A stretch of 64,000 bases of DNA from Chloroflexota bacterium (GCA_020161265.1 JAIUOC010000002.1:186001-250000), one strand, 5' to 3'. Shown: positions 1 through 8,321, counted from the stretch's first letter. The notes: a model not told the origin generated them from the sequence alone. Translations and numbers: made by a program.

Positions 1-910
1 GACATTGAACCGGTAATTTACCACCAGTCACGATCCCAACATCGATGCGCGAATGGCTTAATCGTGGTATTTGACCGCGCCATACCAACTGATCATTGAC
101 AAAAAAGTGATGCTCTTGGCCTAATACTACCATTGATAATGTATTAGGTTGGCGAATTTTGATTGCTGGATGAAAACTACGGTCATAATACACCGCCCAA
201 TGATCTCCGCCGTTGCGTGTTTCACAAATTGAAAACATACCCACATCATCACGAATTCGAAACATCCCATGGCTTAGATCGCACAATTCCTCAAAGAAAA
301 TACAATAACCGTCTTCTTCATTATTAGCAGGTGTTAAACGTTCAGCTATCAGCGAAACGTAATAATGTTCAGGTGTAAAACAAGGTGAATCGCCACCCAA
401 ATACACATTCGTATGAAAATGACTATAGGCAGTCAGTTGATAGGTTTGATCAACAAATTCCCGCTCCAAGCGACAAACTCCATCATCACGCCAACCAAGT
501 CCCCAATGATGCCCATTCTGCACAAAATCATCATAAAAATAAGGTTGCCATGTTGCCTTTATCCTGCGCAAATCGATCGATCGTGCTTTAACGGCTGCTG
601 AAGGAACAACATGTTCCCAAACTTTGTTCAGTTCAAATTCTTGAATGGCACTAACTGGAGTTTGATAACGCACCCATGCAGGGTTGATACAGTAAAACAA
701 CACATCAGCTTCAAAGGCCGTTAAATAGAGCTCGGCGGCAATTTTCTCAATTTGCCGAATATACCGTGGGCGAAATTTCCCGGTAAACCAATTATTCATG
801 GTGGTCAGTGAGACCCCAACCTGCTCAGCGAGGCGTGCTTGGGTAAGCGTTTCATCACCATGCAAGATAAAAAAAGCTCGCAACAACTCGGCAAACGAAT
901 GGCGCGACAT
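1..910 (-). CDS. Helix-turn-helix regulator with C-terminal lectin-like domain (partial, 3' end outside window)
   Basis: The frame is open from an ATG at 910 to the left edge, with AAAGG about 9 nt upstream. Residues 1-60 form an XRE-like helix-turn-helix (TQARLAEQVGVSLTTMNNW followed by FTGKFRPRY). Residues 200-300 alternate beta-strand-like stretches with HHFFVNDQLVWRGQ and IDVGIVTGG, the pattern of LamG or DUF1080-type concanavalin folds, where such a phrase forms the core strands. I infer a DNA-binding protein with a sugar- or surface-sensing domain. It diverges from the small GerE regulator at 1060, and two palindromes lie between them. The C-terminus is missing, so the domain assignment is tentative. 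Confidence 0.75.
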   Translation of the reverse strand, partial: MSRHSFAELLRAFFILHGDETLTQARLAEQVGVSLTTMNNWFTGKFRPRYIRQIEKIAAELYLTAFEADVLFYCINPAWVRYQTPVSAIQEFELNKVWEHVVPSAAVKARSIDLRRIKATWQPYFYDDFVQNGHHWGLGWRDDGVCRLEREFVDQTYQLTAYSHFHTNVYLGGDSPCFTPEHYYVSLIAERLTPANNEEDGYCIFFEELCDLSHGMFRIRDDVGMFSICETRNGGDHWAVYYDRSFHPAIKIRQPNTLSMVVLGQEHHFFVNDQLVWRGQIPRLSHSRIDVGIVTGGKLPVQC

Positions 911-951
911 TTGTACGACCTTTCATTGACTTTGAAAAATACACAAGTGGC

Positions 952-1007
952 AGCATTAGATCAATGCTACAGTTTCCAACGAGCTCAATTCACCGATAGA
1001 TCTATCG
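952..1007. promoter_or_regulatory. Two dyad elements between divergent regulators
   Basis: AGCATT-agatc-AATGCT occupies 952-968, and a perfect 14-bp palindrome, CGATAGATCTATCG, occupies 994-1007. Both lie in the 149-bp gap between the two divergent regulator genes, where an autoregulatory operator would be expected. No protein can be assigned to either site from sequence alone. Confidence 0.4.
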
Positions 1008-1059
1008 AATTTCACTTAGTTGGTATTGATTAGCTAACAATGTATTGGAGTACCTTGTC

Positions 1060-1290
1060 ATGAACCAATTAACCAAACGTGAATTCGAGGTTGCCGAGTT
1101 ATTGAACCAAGGGTTGTTAAATCGTGAAATTGCAGCCCAGCTCTGTGTCAGTGAAGTAGCCATTGAGCAGCATTTGACTAGGATTTATCGCAAGTTGGCT
1201 GTTCGCAATCGGGTCGAAGCAGTTCTAAAATTACGCGGAATGCAGCAAGAATGTATGGCTTCCCATAGTATACAAGATCTTTCGCACTAG
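1060..1290 (+). CDS. Small LuxR/GerE-type DNA-binding protein
   Basis: A 76-residue protein made almost entirely of a GerE-type helix-turn-helix: LTKREFEVAELLNQGLLNRE, then IAAQLCVSEVAIEQHLTRIY and a K-L-x-V-x-N-R-x-E-A tail. This is the C-terminal half of NarL/FixJ-type regulators without a receiver domain. The ATG at 1060 is preceded by TTGGAG nine bases upstream, so I prefer it to the TTG at 1045. Stand-alone GerE proteins usually act as transcription activators or anti-activators. It diverges from the regulator at 910 and lies 77 bp before the carbohydrate-binding protein, which may be a target. Confidence 0.8.
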   Translation: MNQLTKREFEVAELLNQGLLNREIAAQLCVSEVAIEQHLTRIYRKLAVRNRVEAVLKLRGMQQECMASHSIQDLSH

Positions 1291-1367
1291 CTACACTAAA
1301 CCCATCGCAGCATTACCACCACATTACAGCCACAGCTACTTTTTTCAGTGTTTTGGAGGATCACTGT

Positions 1368-2930
1368 ATGGATGTTGGAGCAAGAGCGTTCGGCGTTTTG
1401 GGATTGATGAGCTTACTGTTGAACTTAATCAGCATGCCCTTCGAATCAGGGGCAATTCAGCCCAACCTGCATTATTCAGTGCCAAGCGGAGACCACACCA
1501 AGAGCGAAAGCTTAAACACAACATCGCAAATAGCTCTCGCCAACCCTTCATTTGAAAATGGCTTCGAAAACTGGTTTCGCAATGGGCCATGCAATACCGT
1601 TACCTATTCAGGCTCGGCCCTGCATGGCAATTGGTATCTAGCGAGTAATCGCAACGGCACTGAAGCCTGTAGCTCGATCTATCAAGATAAGACCTATTCA
1701 GTTCAGAATTCCGAACACTACCGTTTGGCAGTTTGGGTGCGTTCAGCAAATGGTACACCACTCTATGGCACGGTTGCGTTGTGGGGGCTTGGTCAAAACC
1801 CAAATCAGAATGCAAAAACCCATTTCAACACTGCTGGCACCGGCTGGCAATGTGTCGAGACTATATTCAAGCCAGAAGAAAATCATACATCGTTGCGAGC
1901 TGAGTTCTATGTGCGCTCACTGAATGGTGAGTACCATTTTGATAATGTCATGCTAAGCAAAGAATCATGGAGCGATGAGCCAACATCACTTTGCCCCAAC
2001 ATTCCGCTACAAAATCCATCGTTTGAACAAGGGACGCAAGGCTGGTCGGCATCCGCACCATGTTATATCGGTACAGCCTCTGACTATATGACTGAAGGTA
2101 CATATTATCTTGTGGCCAATCGCAATGGTTCGGAAAGCTGCTACTCAGTTTCACAAGATACAAGCTATCCTATCAAAGCTGGGCGAATTTATCGGGTTGC
2201 AACATGGGTTCGTTCGCCAAGTGGCGTACCACTAAATGGTACAATTGCTTTGTGGGGGCTTGGTCAAAACCCAAATGAAAATGGCTCTGCAAATTTCACC
2301 GTTTCAGGCATAGGTTGGCAATGTGTCGAAGCGGTTTTCCGCCCAAATAATAATCATTCAACCTTTCGAACTGAGTTTTATCTCAAATCAATGGGCGGTG
2401 ATTATCATTTTGATGACGTTATCGTCAGGGAGCAAGCAACATCACTTTGCCCGACGATTCCACTGCGCAACCCATCGTTTGAGCAAGGGATTGAAGGCTG
2501 GTCAGCATCTGCTCCTTGTTATCTCAATCGCGGCACAAACGCAGCCTTTGATGGAACTGGCTATCTCGTAGCTAATCGCAATGGTTCAGAAAGTTGCTAC
2601 TCAGTTTCCCAAGATACGCGAGACATTCAAACCATGCACTATGGGGTTGGAGGCAATCATACGTATCGTCTAGCAGCATGGGTTCGTTCACCAAGTGGTG
2701 CAGCATTGAATGGAACTCTCGCTTTGTGGGGGCTTGGATGGAATCCCAATGAGAATGCATCCACAAATTTCATCACTACCGGCACAGGCTGGCAATGCGT
2801 TGAGGTGATTTTCCGACCAGTCTATGATCATCTGGACTTTCGGGCCGAGATTTACCTCAAATCGATGAATGGCGATTATCATTTCGATGGAATAACGATT
2901 CGCGAACAAGCAACTCCGCTTTGCCCTTAA
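1368..2930 (+). CDS. Secreted protein with three tandem carbohydrate-binding-like modules
   Basis: 520 residues starting at the ATG at 1368, eight bases after GGAGG. An N-terminal hydrophobic segment (GVLGLMSLLLNL) looks like a signal peptide. Three repeats of about 155 residues follow, each opening with NPSFE-x-G-x-x-x-W, with central Y-R-L/V-A-x-W-V-R-S and LWGLGQNPN, and closing with YHFD(D/N/G) and a Leu-Cys-Pro. The beta-sandwich style and NPSFE-W opening match CBM4/9-like carbohydrate-binding modules, with paired Cys in each repeat. No catalytic domain is present. I infer an extracellular glycan- or cell-wall-binding protein. Repeats 2 and 3 are the most alike, pointing to recent internal duplication. 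Confidence 0.75.
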   Translation: MDVGARAFGVLGLMSLLLNLISMPFESGAIQPNLHYSVPSGDHTKSESLNTTSQIALANPSFENGFENWFRNGPCNTVTYSGSALHGNWYLASNRNGTEACSSIYQDKTYSVQNSEHYRLAVWVRSANGTPLYGTVALWGLGQNPNQNAKTHFNTAGTGWQCVETIFKPEENHTSLRAEFYVRSLNGEYHFDNVMLSKESWSDEPTSLCPNIPLQNPSFEQGTQGWSASAPCYIGTASDYMTEGTYYLVANRNGSESCYSVSQDTSYPIKAGRIYRVATWVRSPSGVPLNGTIALWGLGQNPNENGSANFTVSGIGWQCVEAVFRPNNNHSTFRTEFYLKSMGGDYHFDDVIVREQATSLCPTIPLRNPSFEQGIEGWSASAPCYLNRGTNAAFDGTGYLVANRNGSESCYSVSQDTRDIQTMHYGVGGNHTYRLAAWVRSPSGAALNGTLALWGLGWNPNENASTNFITTGTGWQCVEVIFRPVYDHLDFRAEIYLKSMNGDYHFDGITIREQATPLCP

Positions 2931-2959
2931 ATTCTACACCCTAGTCATCATCAATCCTT

Positions 2960-2993
2960 ACGAGCGTAGTTGAAATATACTACGCTCGTTTTG
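2960..2993 (+). terminator. Rho-independent terminator
   Basis: An 11-bp perfect stem (ACGAGCGTAGT at 2960-2970 with ACTACGCTCGT at 2979-2989) and an 8-nt loop are followed by TTTT, 30 bp after the carbohydrate-binding protein stop. Confidence 0.75.
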
Positions 2994-3062
2994 TGGCTAG
3001 CCAAAGCCTCAACCAGCAGCTATACTAGCGCCAAGCGTCTGGATTGAACGGAGGTTGCAACG

Positions 3063-3863
3063 ATGGCCTTAACCTTTCAAACCGCCCCACGCATTTCGCA
3101 AGCAGAGTTTCGGCGCGTGCTCGAACGTGGCACAGAGCTTGGTCGCTCGCCCGTCGCCCCTTTTGCCGATGAGTGCTACCAAATTATTGTTGGCTATGGC
3201 TTAGATCCAGCGGTGGCGCTCGGTTTTTTCGCCCACGAATCGCAATTTGGCCTCGATGGTGTTTCAACCAAAAGCCTCAATTGGGGCAATGTTCGCACGC
3301 CTTACGATCCCAAACGCGCTGCCGGAACGGTGCAAAGCGCTAGCGGCCATGGCGAATTTGTCTGTTTTCGTTCGTGGCAGGATGGGTTACGCGATTGGTG
3401 TGAGCGGATTCTCAATCGTTATATCAAAGAACGTGGCCTAACCACGGTCGATGCGGCGATTCCGGTCTATGCTCCTTCATCCGATGGCAACAACGAAAAA
3501 GCCTATATCCAGCATGTTGAACGATTGGTAACTCGTTGGCAGGCGGAAGATCCCCAGCCTGTGGTAGTTTCAACAGGAGGTCCAAGCGTGGCTGAATTAC
3601 AAGATGCCTTGATGGTCGCAGCGTTCGAGGCGGTTGGCGCAACCTATCATCCCGAGTGGGCTTTTCATCAATATGCCATGAACGAGGCCAAGGCTGGGCG
3701 GTTTCTTGGCTCGCCACTCGGCGAAAGCAAACGGATCACGGTTGGCGGCCAGCAATTTTCGGTGCAAGTCTTTGCGCTCGATACACTCTACACGCCGATT
3801 GGCAACCCTGAGAGCAGCACCAACTGGAGCGATATTCGGCGGCTCAGTGCTTTGCTCAAGTAA
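3063..3863 (+). CDS. Glucosaminidase-domain protein
   Basis: 266 residues starting at the ATG after CGGAGG. Residues 40-160 carry the Mnd-glycosidase/glucosaminidase fold: a helix ending FFAHESQFG with the likely catalytic Glu, then SLNWGNVRTP, a FVCFRSWQDGLRDW segment and a YAPSSDGN motif, as in peptidoglycan-cleaving N-acetylglucosaminidases. Residues 185-266 form a second small domain (WAFHQYAMNEAKAGRFLGSP) of unknown role. No signal peptide is visible, which is odd for a wall hydrolase; it may leave by lysis or another route. Its stop codon nearly abuts that of the convergent HAD gene. Confidence 0.8.
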   Translation: MALTFQTAPRISQAEFRRVLERGTELGRSPVAPFADECYQIIVGYGLDPAVALGFFAHESQFGLDGVSTKSLNWGNVRTPYDPKRAAGTVQSASGHGEFVCFRSWQDGLRDWCERILNRYIKERGLTTVDAAIPVYAPSSDGNNEKAYIQHVERLVTRWQAEDPQPVVVSTGGPSVAELQDALMVAAFEAVGATYHPEWAFHQYAMNEAKAGRFLGSPLGESKRITVGGQQFSVQVFALDTLYTPIGNPESSTNWSDIRRLSALLK

Positions 3864-3864
3864 G

Positions 3865-4572
3865 CTAGAAGTTCGCAATCAAATGCAGCGCAAACCGCAT
3901 GAGATCAGGCACAATCAAATCGGGAGTATGCTGCGAGGCTTCGGTGGTGGCTTGCGGGCGTTTGACCAAGGCCGCCCGTAAGCCTGCCAACTGCGCACCT
4001 TGCACATCACGAAACAGATTATCGCCAATATACCAAGGATGGTTGGCCGGAGTTTCGACTTGGGCTAAGGCATGAGCAAATAAACGCGGGTCGGGCTTAC
4101 GATAGGCATAATCTGAAGAAATCACGATTGGGTCGAAATAGTCCAGAATTTCTAATTCAGCTAATTCAGCCAGGGCAATCACTCGCTGCGCATCAGAAAC
4201 AATGCCCAAGCGATAGTGCCGATGTAATATTCGCAAGGCTTCTTTGGTATCAGGGAAAAGCTGGAGATGCTTGATGCTCAACACGCGTAATAATTGGGTG
4301 ATACTGACCGCCTCAGTCGGATCAAGCCCAAATTCATCAAGCAACGCAGCCCAAATTGCCTCAGTTTGCCATTCGGGGTAAGCTTCGTGGGCTGGCAAAT
4401 TGGCTTGCATCGCCGCAAAATAGCGCTTATGTAAACTATCGGCGCTACAAGCCACACCACGATAGCGCAACCACTGCGCTAAGTGCTGCCACAACGCTGG
4501 CTGATGCTCGTCGGTATGCACATCAACCAGCGTGCCATAAATATCAAACAATACTAGCGGACTACCAGGCAT
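3865..4572 (-). CDS. HAD-superfamily hydrolase
   Basis: 235 residues. Motif I, FDIYGTLVD near residue 9, has the nucleophile Asp and the D-x-Y-G-T form typical of haloacid-dehalogenase subfamily IA. Motif II is IVSDAQR near residue 135, and the Lys and Asp motifs are SDYAYRKPDPRLF and YIGDNLFRDVQGA. Cap helices occupy residues 20-100. The family hydrolyses small phosphate esters; the substrate cannot be told here. GGAGG lies seven bases before the ATG, inside the upstream phosphotransferase gene, which it overlaps by 19 bp. The two genes are translationally coupled and probably handle related phosphorylated metabolites. Confidence 0.88.
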   Translation of the reverse strand: MPGSPLVLFDIYGTLVDVHTDEHQPALWQHLAQWLRYRGVACSADSLHKRYFAAMQANLPAHEAYPEWQTEAIWAALLDEFGLDPTEAVSITQLLRVLSIKHLQLFPDTKEALRILHRHYRLGIVSDAQRVIALAELAELEILDYFDPIVISSDYAYRKPDPRLFAHALAQVETPANHPWYIGDNLFRDVQGAQLAGLRAALVKRPQATTEASQHTPDLIVPDLMRFALHLIANF

Positions 4573-5564
4573 GCCTGTGCCTCCGCAACCAACCGTTGAC
4601 GATATTCCCAGCTAAACCATTCGTTGCGAGCAATCCGCAACAAATAGCAGCCCATATAAAATTGGCCACGTTGGGTAAAGGCGGCAAATTCCTCTTGATC
4701 AAAATCGCTCAACAAACCATAGCGATCATAAACCCGACGAATTAACCACTCAGCAGCGGTTGGATCGCCGGTGGCATTGAAGAAGGCATGCTTCAATTCA
4801 GCCACCATACAGCCAATATCAATCGCTGGATCATCGTGGCGGGATCGCTCCCAATCGATTAATGCAAGCTCTTCCGGAGCAGTAAAGAGCATATTGGCCG
4901 GAGTTGCATCGCCATGAATCATCGAACGTAGGCCTTGATGCAGCATACCGCCGGCTTCCCAATGCACTTGGAGCATGCGTAAATTGGCCAACGCTGTATG
5001 ATTGAGCAATTCTTGTTCGCGCAATTGGCGCAACAATTTTTCCCAATATTCCCAAGCATTGGTCACATCAATTTTATCGGTGGTGGCAGTTCGACGGTGC
5101 AAGGTGGCCAACCAACCAGTAATCGTATTGACATAGGCCATCAATGGGCCAAGGTTGCGGGTTTGCAGGGTGGTTTCGAGAATTGTGCCCCAACTTTGGC
5201 CTGGCAACCATTCAGTGATCAACAGCAGGCGCTCAGGGTCGGTGGCCAATGGGCGCGGCACCAAATAGGGGGCTTGGGCAAAACCCAGCGCGTGCAATTG
5301 CGCCAGCGTCGTGGCTTCGCGGTTCAACAATGTGCGTGAGTAGGTGGGCAAAAACCGTCGGCCATCTAAGCCAGTTTTATGCTCAAACGACTTAATGACC
5401 ACGTGTACTCCGCTATGGGCTTCATGCACCCGTTGCACGCTGGGAGTATTCATAATTGGTTCGACATTGAACGTTGGATGTAACGTGAAAATCCCTAAAC
5501 TTGGCAGGGCTTGATCACGTAGCGCAGGAAATGCGCGATGATCTGAGAGCAGCATGATCGTCAT
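4554..5564 (-). CDS. Aminoglycoside-phosphotransferase-family kinase
   Basis: 336 residues starting at the ATG after AAGGAG. The APH/choline-kinase fold is shown by a VVIKSFE lysine strand near residue 55, a hinge ITEWLPGQSW near 115, the Brenner motif MIHGDATPANML near 215 with catalytic Asp and Asn, and LALIDWERS with the Mg-binding Asp. The first 40 residues before the kinase core are not conserved by eye. The family phosphorylates hydroxyls on sugars, amines or antibiotics. With the overlapping HAD phosphatase this suggests a small metabolite phosphorylation/repair unit rather than antibiotic resistance, but that is inference. Confidence 0.85.
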   Translation of the reverse strand: MTIMLLSDHRAFPALRDQALPSLGIFTLHPTFNVEPIMNTPSVQRVHEAHSGVHVVIKSFEHKTGLDGRRFLPTYSRTLLNREATTLAQLHALGFAQAPYLVPRPLATDPERLLLITEWLPGQSWGTILETTLQTRNLGPLMAYVNTITGWLATLHRRTATTDKIDVTNAWEYWEKLLRQLREQELLNHTALANLRMLQVHWEAGGMLHQGLRSMIHGDATPANMLFTAPEELALIDWERSRHDDPAIDIGCMVAELKHAFFNATGDPTAAEWLIRRVYDRYGLLSDFDQEEFAAFTQRGQFYMGCYLLRIARNEWFSWEYRQRLVAEAQACLVVR

Positions 5565-5749
5565 CGTTCGCCCGCTCCTTCCTTTATACGAGTTCCACCA
5601 CCATCGGTTGGGCGGCTCACATTGCCGCTAGTGGGGAATGGCTAGAATGTGCAGAACCTAGCTAAATTCAAGTTTTGCAAATATTCACCTATTCAGCAAT
5701 GGTTGAATAGTCCTTGCTTCCTCACAGATAGTTAGGCCTTTTTAATTTG

Positions 5750-5763
5750 TGTAAACGTTTACA
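5750..5763. promoter_or_regulatory. LacI-family-type operator palindrome
   Basis: TGTAAACGTTTACA is a perfect 14-bp palindrome with a central CG, the form bound by many LacI/GalR-family repressors. It sits 186 bp upstream of the phosphotransferase start. No LacI-type gene is in the window. Confidence 0.45.
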
Positions 5764-5788
5764 AATACTAACATAGCTAGCTAGCATT

Positions 5789-5895
5789 GTTAATCACAGT
5801 CAAGGGAGTAGAAATAGGTGATTCGTTATCCTATGTTAAGGTGATTAACGATCCCCTGTAGGAGTTATTAATCACCTCACTTGACCACAGTTAAC
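5789..5895 (-). other. Candidate structured RNA (nested dyads) downstream of the reverse transcriptase gene
   Basis: The outer arms GTTAA (5789-5793) and GTCAAG (5799-5804) pair with CTTGAC (5880-5885) and TTAAC (5891-5895), leaving a symmetrical 5-nt internal loop. Inside are ATAGG/CCTAT (5814-5818, 5830-5834) and a 10-bp helix AGGTGATTAA/TTAATCACCT (5839-5848, 5868-5877). Together they give a branched fold of about 107 nt. It begins about 65 bp past the RT stop on the RT strand. It could be an RNA partner, a 3' regulatory element or a set of protein-binding sites. Confidence 0.35.
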
Positions 5896-5960
5896 ATTAA
5901 CAAAAACTAACTATTAGACCACGATTGGCAGTTTAAATTTGATTTCTCTCGCGAGGCAGT

Positions 5961-8321
5961 TTATTCGACCGCGCCGTGCAATTTATGAGCTGATTTACGC
6001 GCAATCAGTTGTAATGGCACGAGTTCTGTAAAGAGAAAACGAAAACTTCCGCAGCGTTCGAGCATTTGGGGGCCGTAGAGTGCCAATACCCAGCGCCAAT
6101 AGGCCGATAAGCCATGTTGCTCGCCATTACGCACTTCGCCACCTCGCGCAATAAAATCATCGGTCAATGATGTCAATACACTGTTGGCTTCTGGCTCGCT
6201 TGCCGCAAGTTTTTGCAACCAATGGCGATAAAACTTGCGCCATGGATTATCGTTTTGTTGCCACCATGCCAAGCGTTCGCTTGGCACGTTTGGTGCTGTA
6301 GCTTCTTGCCACGCTTGCTGGTAACTATGAGCAATAATCAACGGTTGTTGAATACCCAAGCCGCCAGCAGTGATTGGCCAATGAAACCAACCTTCGGGCA
6401 AACTAACGCTGTTGTTCAAACGCTGGTGAATCAAATCGCCAACATAGGCGACCATGCTGCCTTGCTGAATGATCTGTTGACCATAGCGCCATAAGGTTGT
6501 ACGCACTTGCTCACGATGACTGGCTCCAAGGTTGACCCGCAGACCAATCGCTTGGCATAGGTAGGTACAAGCGCCATTATACACCTCAATTTTATTAAGA
6601 ATTGCAGGTGTATTGGTGATCGTCTGGGCAGTTTGGTTAATATATTCGCCAATCAGACTATGATCAAGTTGCCATGTGCCTTGAGCATCAAGCGTCAAAA
6701 AGAGCCAATGTGGCGCTTGTTGTGGTAATTCGCTGGGTAATTGGCCATTAATTGCCATTGCACCAGTTTTTTGCTCATTCAGATTCAGGCCACAGCTAGC
6801 ACACCAGGTTTGCAGTGCTTGCCATGCTTTGCGCATTTCATCAGGATCGGTGGCGATAATTGTTAGATCATCGACAAAGCGCACGATTTGCACATGGGCA
6901 TGCAACTCAAGATATTGCTCCATTAATCGCAACACTAACTCGCCTAAAATGTCTGAAATTGGACGATGATTGGGGATGCCAACCCGCTGCTGGGTTGCTT
7001 GCTGATTGACCTGCAACGGCACTGCCATATATTCAGCAAAAAAGCCAATTTGCTGCTCGCTCAAGCCCATGCGCTGCAACACATCGAGCACAAATTGTTG
7101 ATTGAGCGACGGATAGTAGTCGCGGAAATCAGTTTTGAGCACATAGATGGCTTGGTCGGGTGTGGCATGCAGGCCAAGCTGAATTTCGGCATTAATCAAG
7201 CGTAATGCAACTTCGAGATTATGCTCATAATTGCTATCATACTCGGCCAATTGGCTCCATTGCTGCAAGCGAGTAATTTCAGAAGCTCGACTGGCAAAAA
7301 TCGAATGCGGATTGCCATACAATTCAAGCTGTTCAGCAGCATCAATTGCGAGCGGGCGGCGCAGGGTGTGCCACAAATTAACGCTTTTGGAAACTGCATA
7401 GCTTTCGGCAATCAGCTTATTCAAATCGCGATCATAGCCACGCTCTTGGGCGATGCGCTTGAGTTTTTTCAAGGGCAATGTGCTGTTAACCCGACAGAAT
7501 TTGGCAAAATACTCTTGCCAATGCTCAGCAACGACGTGATGCAAACAGGCAGTCAGCAAATCTTCTTGCAAAAATAAGCGCCATTTAGTTCGCGCAAATT
7601 GGGCAACCGCCGTAACTCCGGCCTTGGGCCAGCGCCAATCGGCCAACTGGGCACGCACAATCATCAAGGCATCGGCCAATTCTTTGCGCATAATCGGATC
7701 GCCCAAAATCTGACGAGCCTCAGACCGAGTAGCGGTGCTGTAAAAACTATCTTTAGCAATCCGCCGCAAAATCGCGCAGAGTGTATCGCTATCAATTTCA
7801 TCAGGCTCAGCCTGTAGCGCTTTGCTCAATTCGCTGCGAGTTTCAAGATCAAATTGATCATGAAAGATGGCATCAAGCACCGCCCCATGCTGGGTCGCCA
7901 TGCTTGGCTGATTAATTTGGGCAACGAGGCTTTGGGCCTGCTCCGGGTAGCTCACCGCCACTTCAGCATGATCAAGCCATTCTTGAAATAGTGCGCCGAA
8001 AATCGAGACTAATTCGGCTCGTAGTTGGCCGCTGGCCAGTTCGCGCTCTAACTCAGCCGACCACCAAGCGGTTAATTCGCTGCTCGCAGGCGTAGCCGGA
8101 TCGCTCAATAAACGCATATTGGTGATGCTTGGGTGCAGCGGCTGTTTGGCAAAGGTTAATTGCTGGAGCTGCTCGTGAAGCAGGTTAATCCGAGCATGGG
8201 GTTCTTCAATTGTGGCTAAATGTTGGCTAATTTCGGAATAGGTTGCAAGGGCTTGCTCACGTTGCAAGCCCAGCTCGCGCAATTTAATCGCAGTTACCAA
8301 TTGTTCACTTGCAGTTAACAT
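5961..8321 (-). CDS. Cellular (RVT-like) reverse transcriptase
   Basis: 786 residues. Palm motifs: A, LKTDFRDYYPSL near 395-406 with catalytic Asp; B, VGIPNHRPISDIL near 447-459; C, VRFVDDLTIIA near 480-490 with the Asp pair; D, GLNLNEQKTG near 511-520. A long helical N-terminus of about 350 residues, possibly coiled coil at 5-60, precedes the fingers. About 250 residues follow the palm, including TAGGLGIQQPL. There is no maturase, endonuclease, integrase or protease domain, and no retron-like RNA space upstream. This architecture fits RVT, the non-mobile RT-related cellular genes of fungi and other eukaryotes; I recall a Herpetosiphon member. A defence-type RT is the alternative. It starts 28 bp after hisG, so the two are probably cotranscribed. 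Confidence 0.8.
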   Translation of the reverse strand: MLTASEQLVTAIKLRELGLQREQALATYSEISQHLATIEEPHARINLLHEQLQQLTFAKQPLHPSITNMRLLSDPATPASSELTAWWSAELERELASGQLRAELVSIFGALFQEWLDHAEVAVSYPEQAQSLVAQINQPSMATQHGAVLDAIFHDQFDLETRSELSKALQAEPDEIDSDTLCAILRRIAKDSFYSTATRSEARQILGDPIMRKELADALMIVRAQLADWRWPKAGVTAVAQFARTKWRLFLQEDLLTACLHHVVAEHWQEYFAKFCRVNSTLPLKKLKRIAQERGYDRDLNKLIAESYAVSKSVNLWHTLRRPLAIDAAEQLELYGNPHSIFASRASEITRLQQWSQLAEYDSNYEHNLEVALRLINAEIQLGLHATPDQAIYVLKTDFRDYYPSLNQQFVLDVLQRMGLSEQQIGFFAEYMAVPLQVNQQATQQRVGIPNHRPISDILGELVLRLMEQYLELHAHVQIVRFVDDLTIIATDPDEMRKAWQALQTWCASCGLNLNEQKTGAMAINGQLPSELPQQAPHWLFLTLDAQGTWQLDHSLIGEYINQTAQTITNTPAILNKIEVYNGACTYLCQAIGLRVNLGASHREQVRTTLWRYGQQIIQQGSMVAYVGDLIHQRLNNSVSLPEGWFHWPITAGGLGIQQPLIIAHSYQQAWQEATAPNVPSERLAWWQQNDNPWRKFYRHWLQKLAASEPEANSVLTSLTDDFIARGGEVRNGEQHGLSAYWRWVLALYGPQMLERCGSFRFLFTELVPLQLIARKSAHKLHGAVE

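Larger units (their letters stand above)
5565..5960. other. 396-bp AT-rich intergenic region rich in dyads
   Basis: No reading frame is supported here. The region contains an inverted repeat CTATTCA/TGAATAG (5689-5695, 5704-5710), a LacI-like palindrome and the nested dyads described separately. It lies upstream of the phosphotransferase gene and downstream of the reverse transcriptase gene, both on the minus strand. Confidence 0.6.

Noticed and set aside
3424-3878. Minus-strand frames opposite the glucosaminidase gene
   Set aside because: Shadows of a well-supported plus-strand gene with no start signals.
5565-8321. Retron interpretation of the reverse transcriptase
   Set aside because: Retrons carry msr-msd RNA upstream of the RT. 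Here only 28 bp separate hisG and the RT, and the protein is more than twice retron RT length.
5961-8321. Group II intron maturase
   Set aside because: No X/maturase or HNH domain was recognised and no domain V-like RNA was seen downstream.
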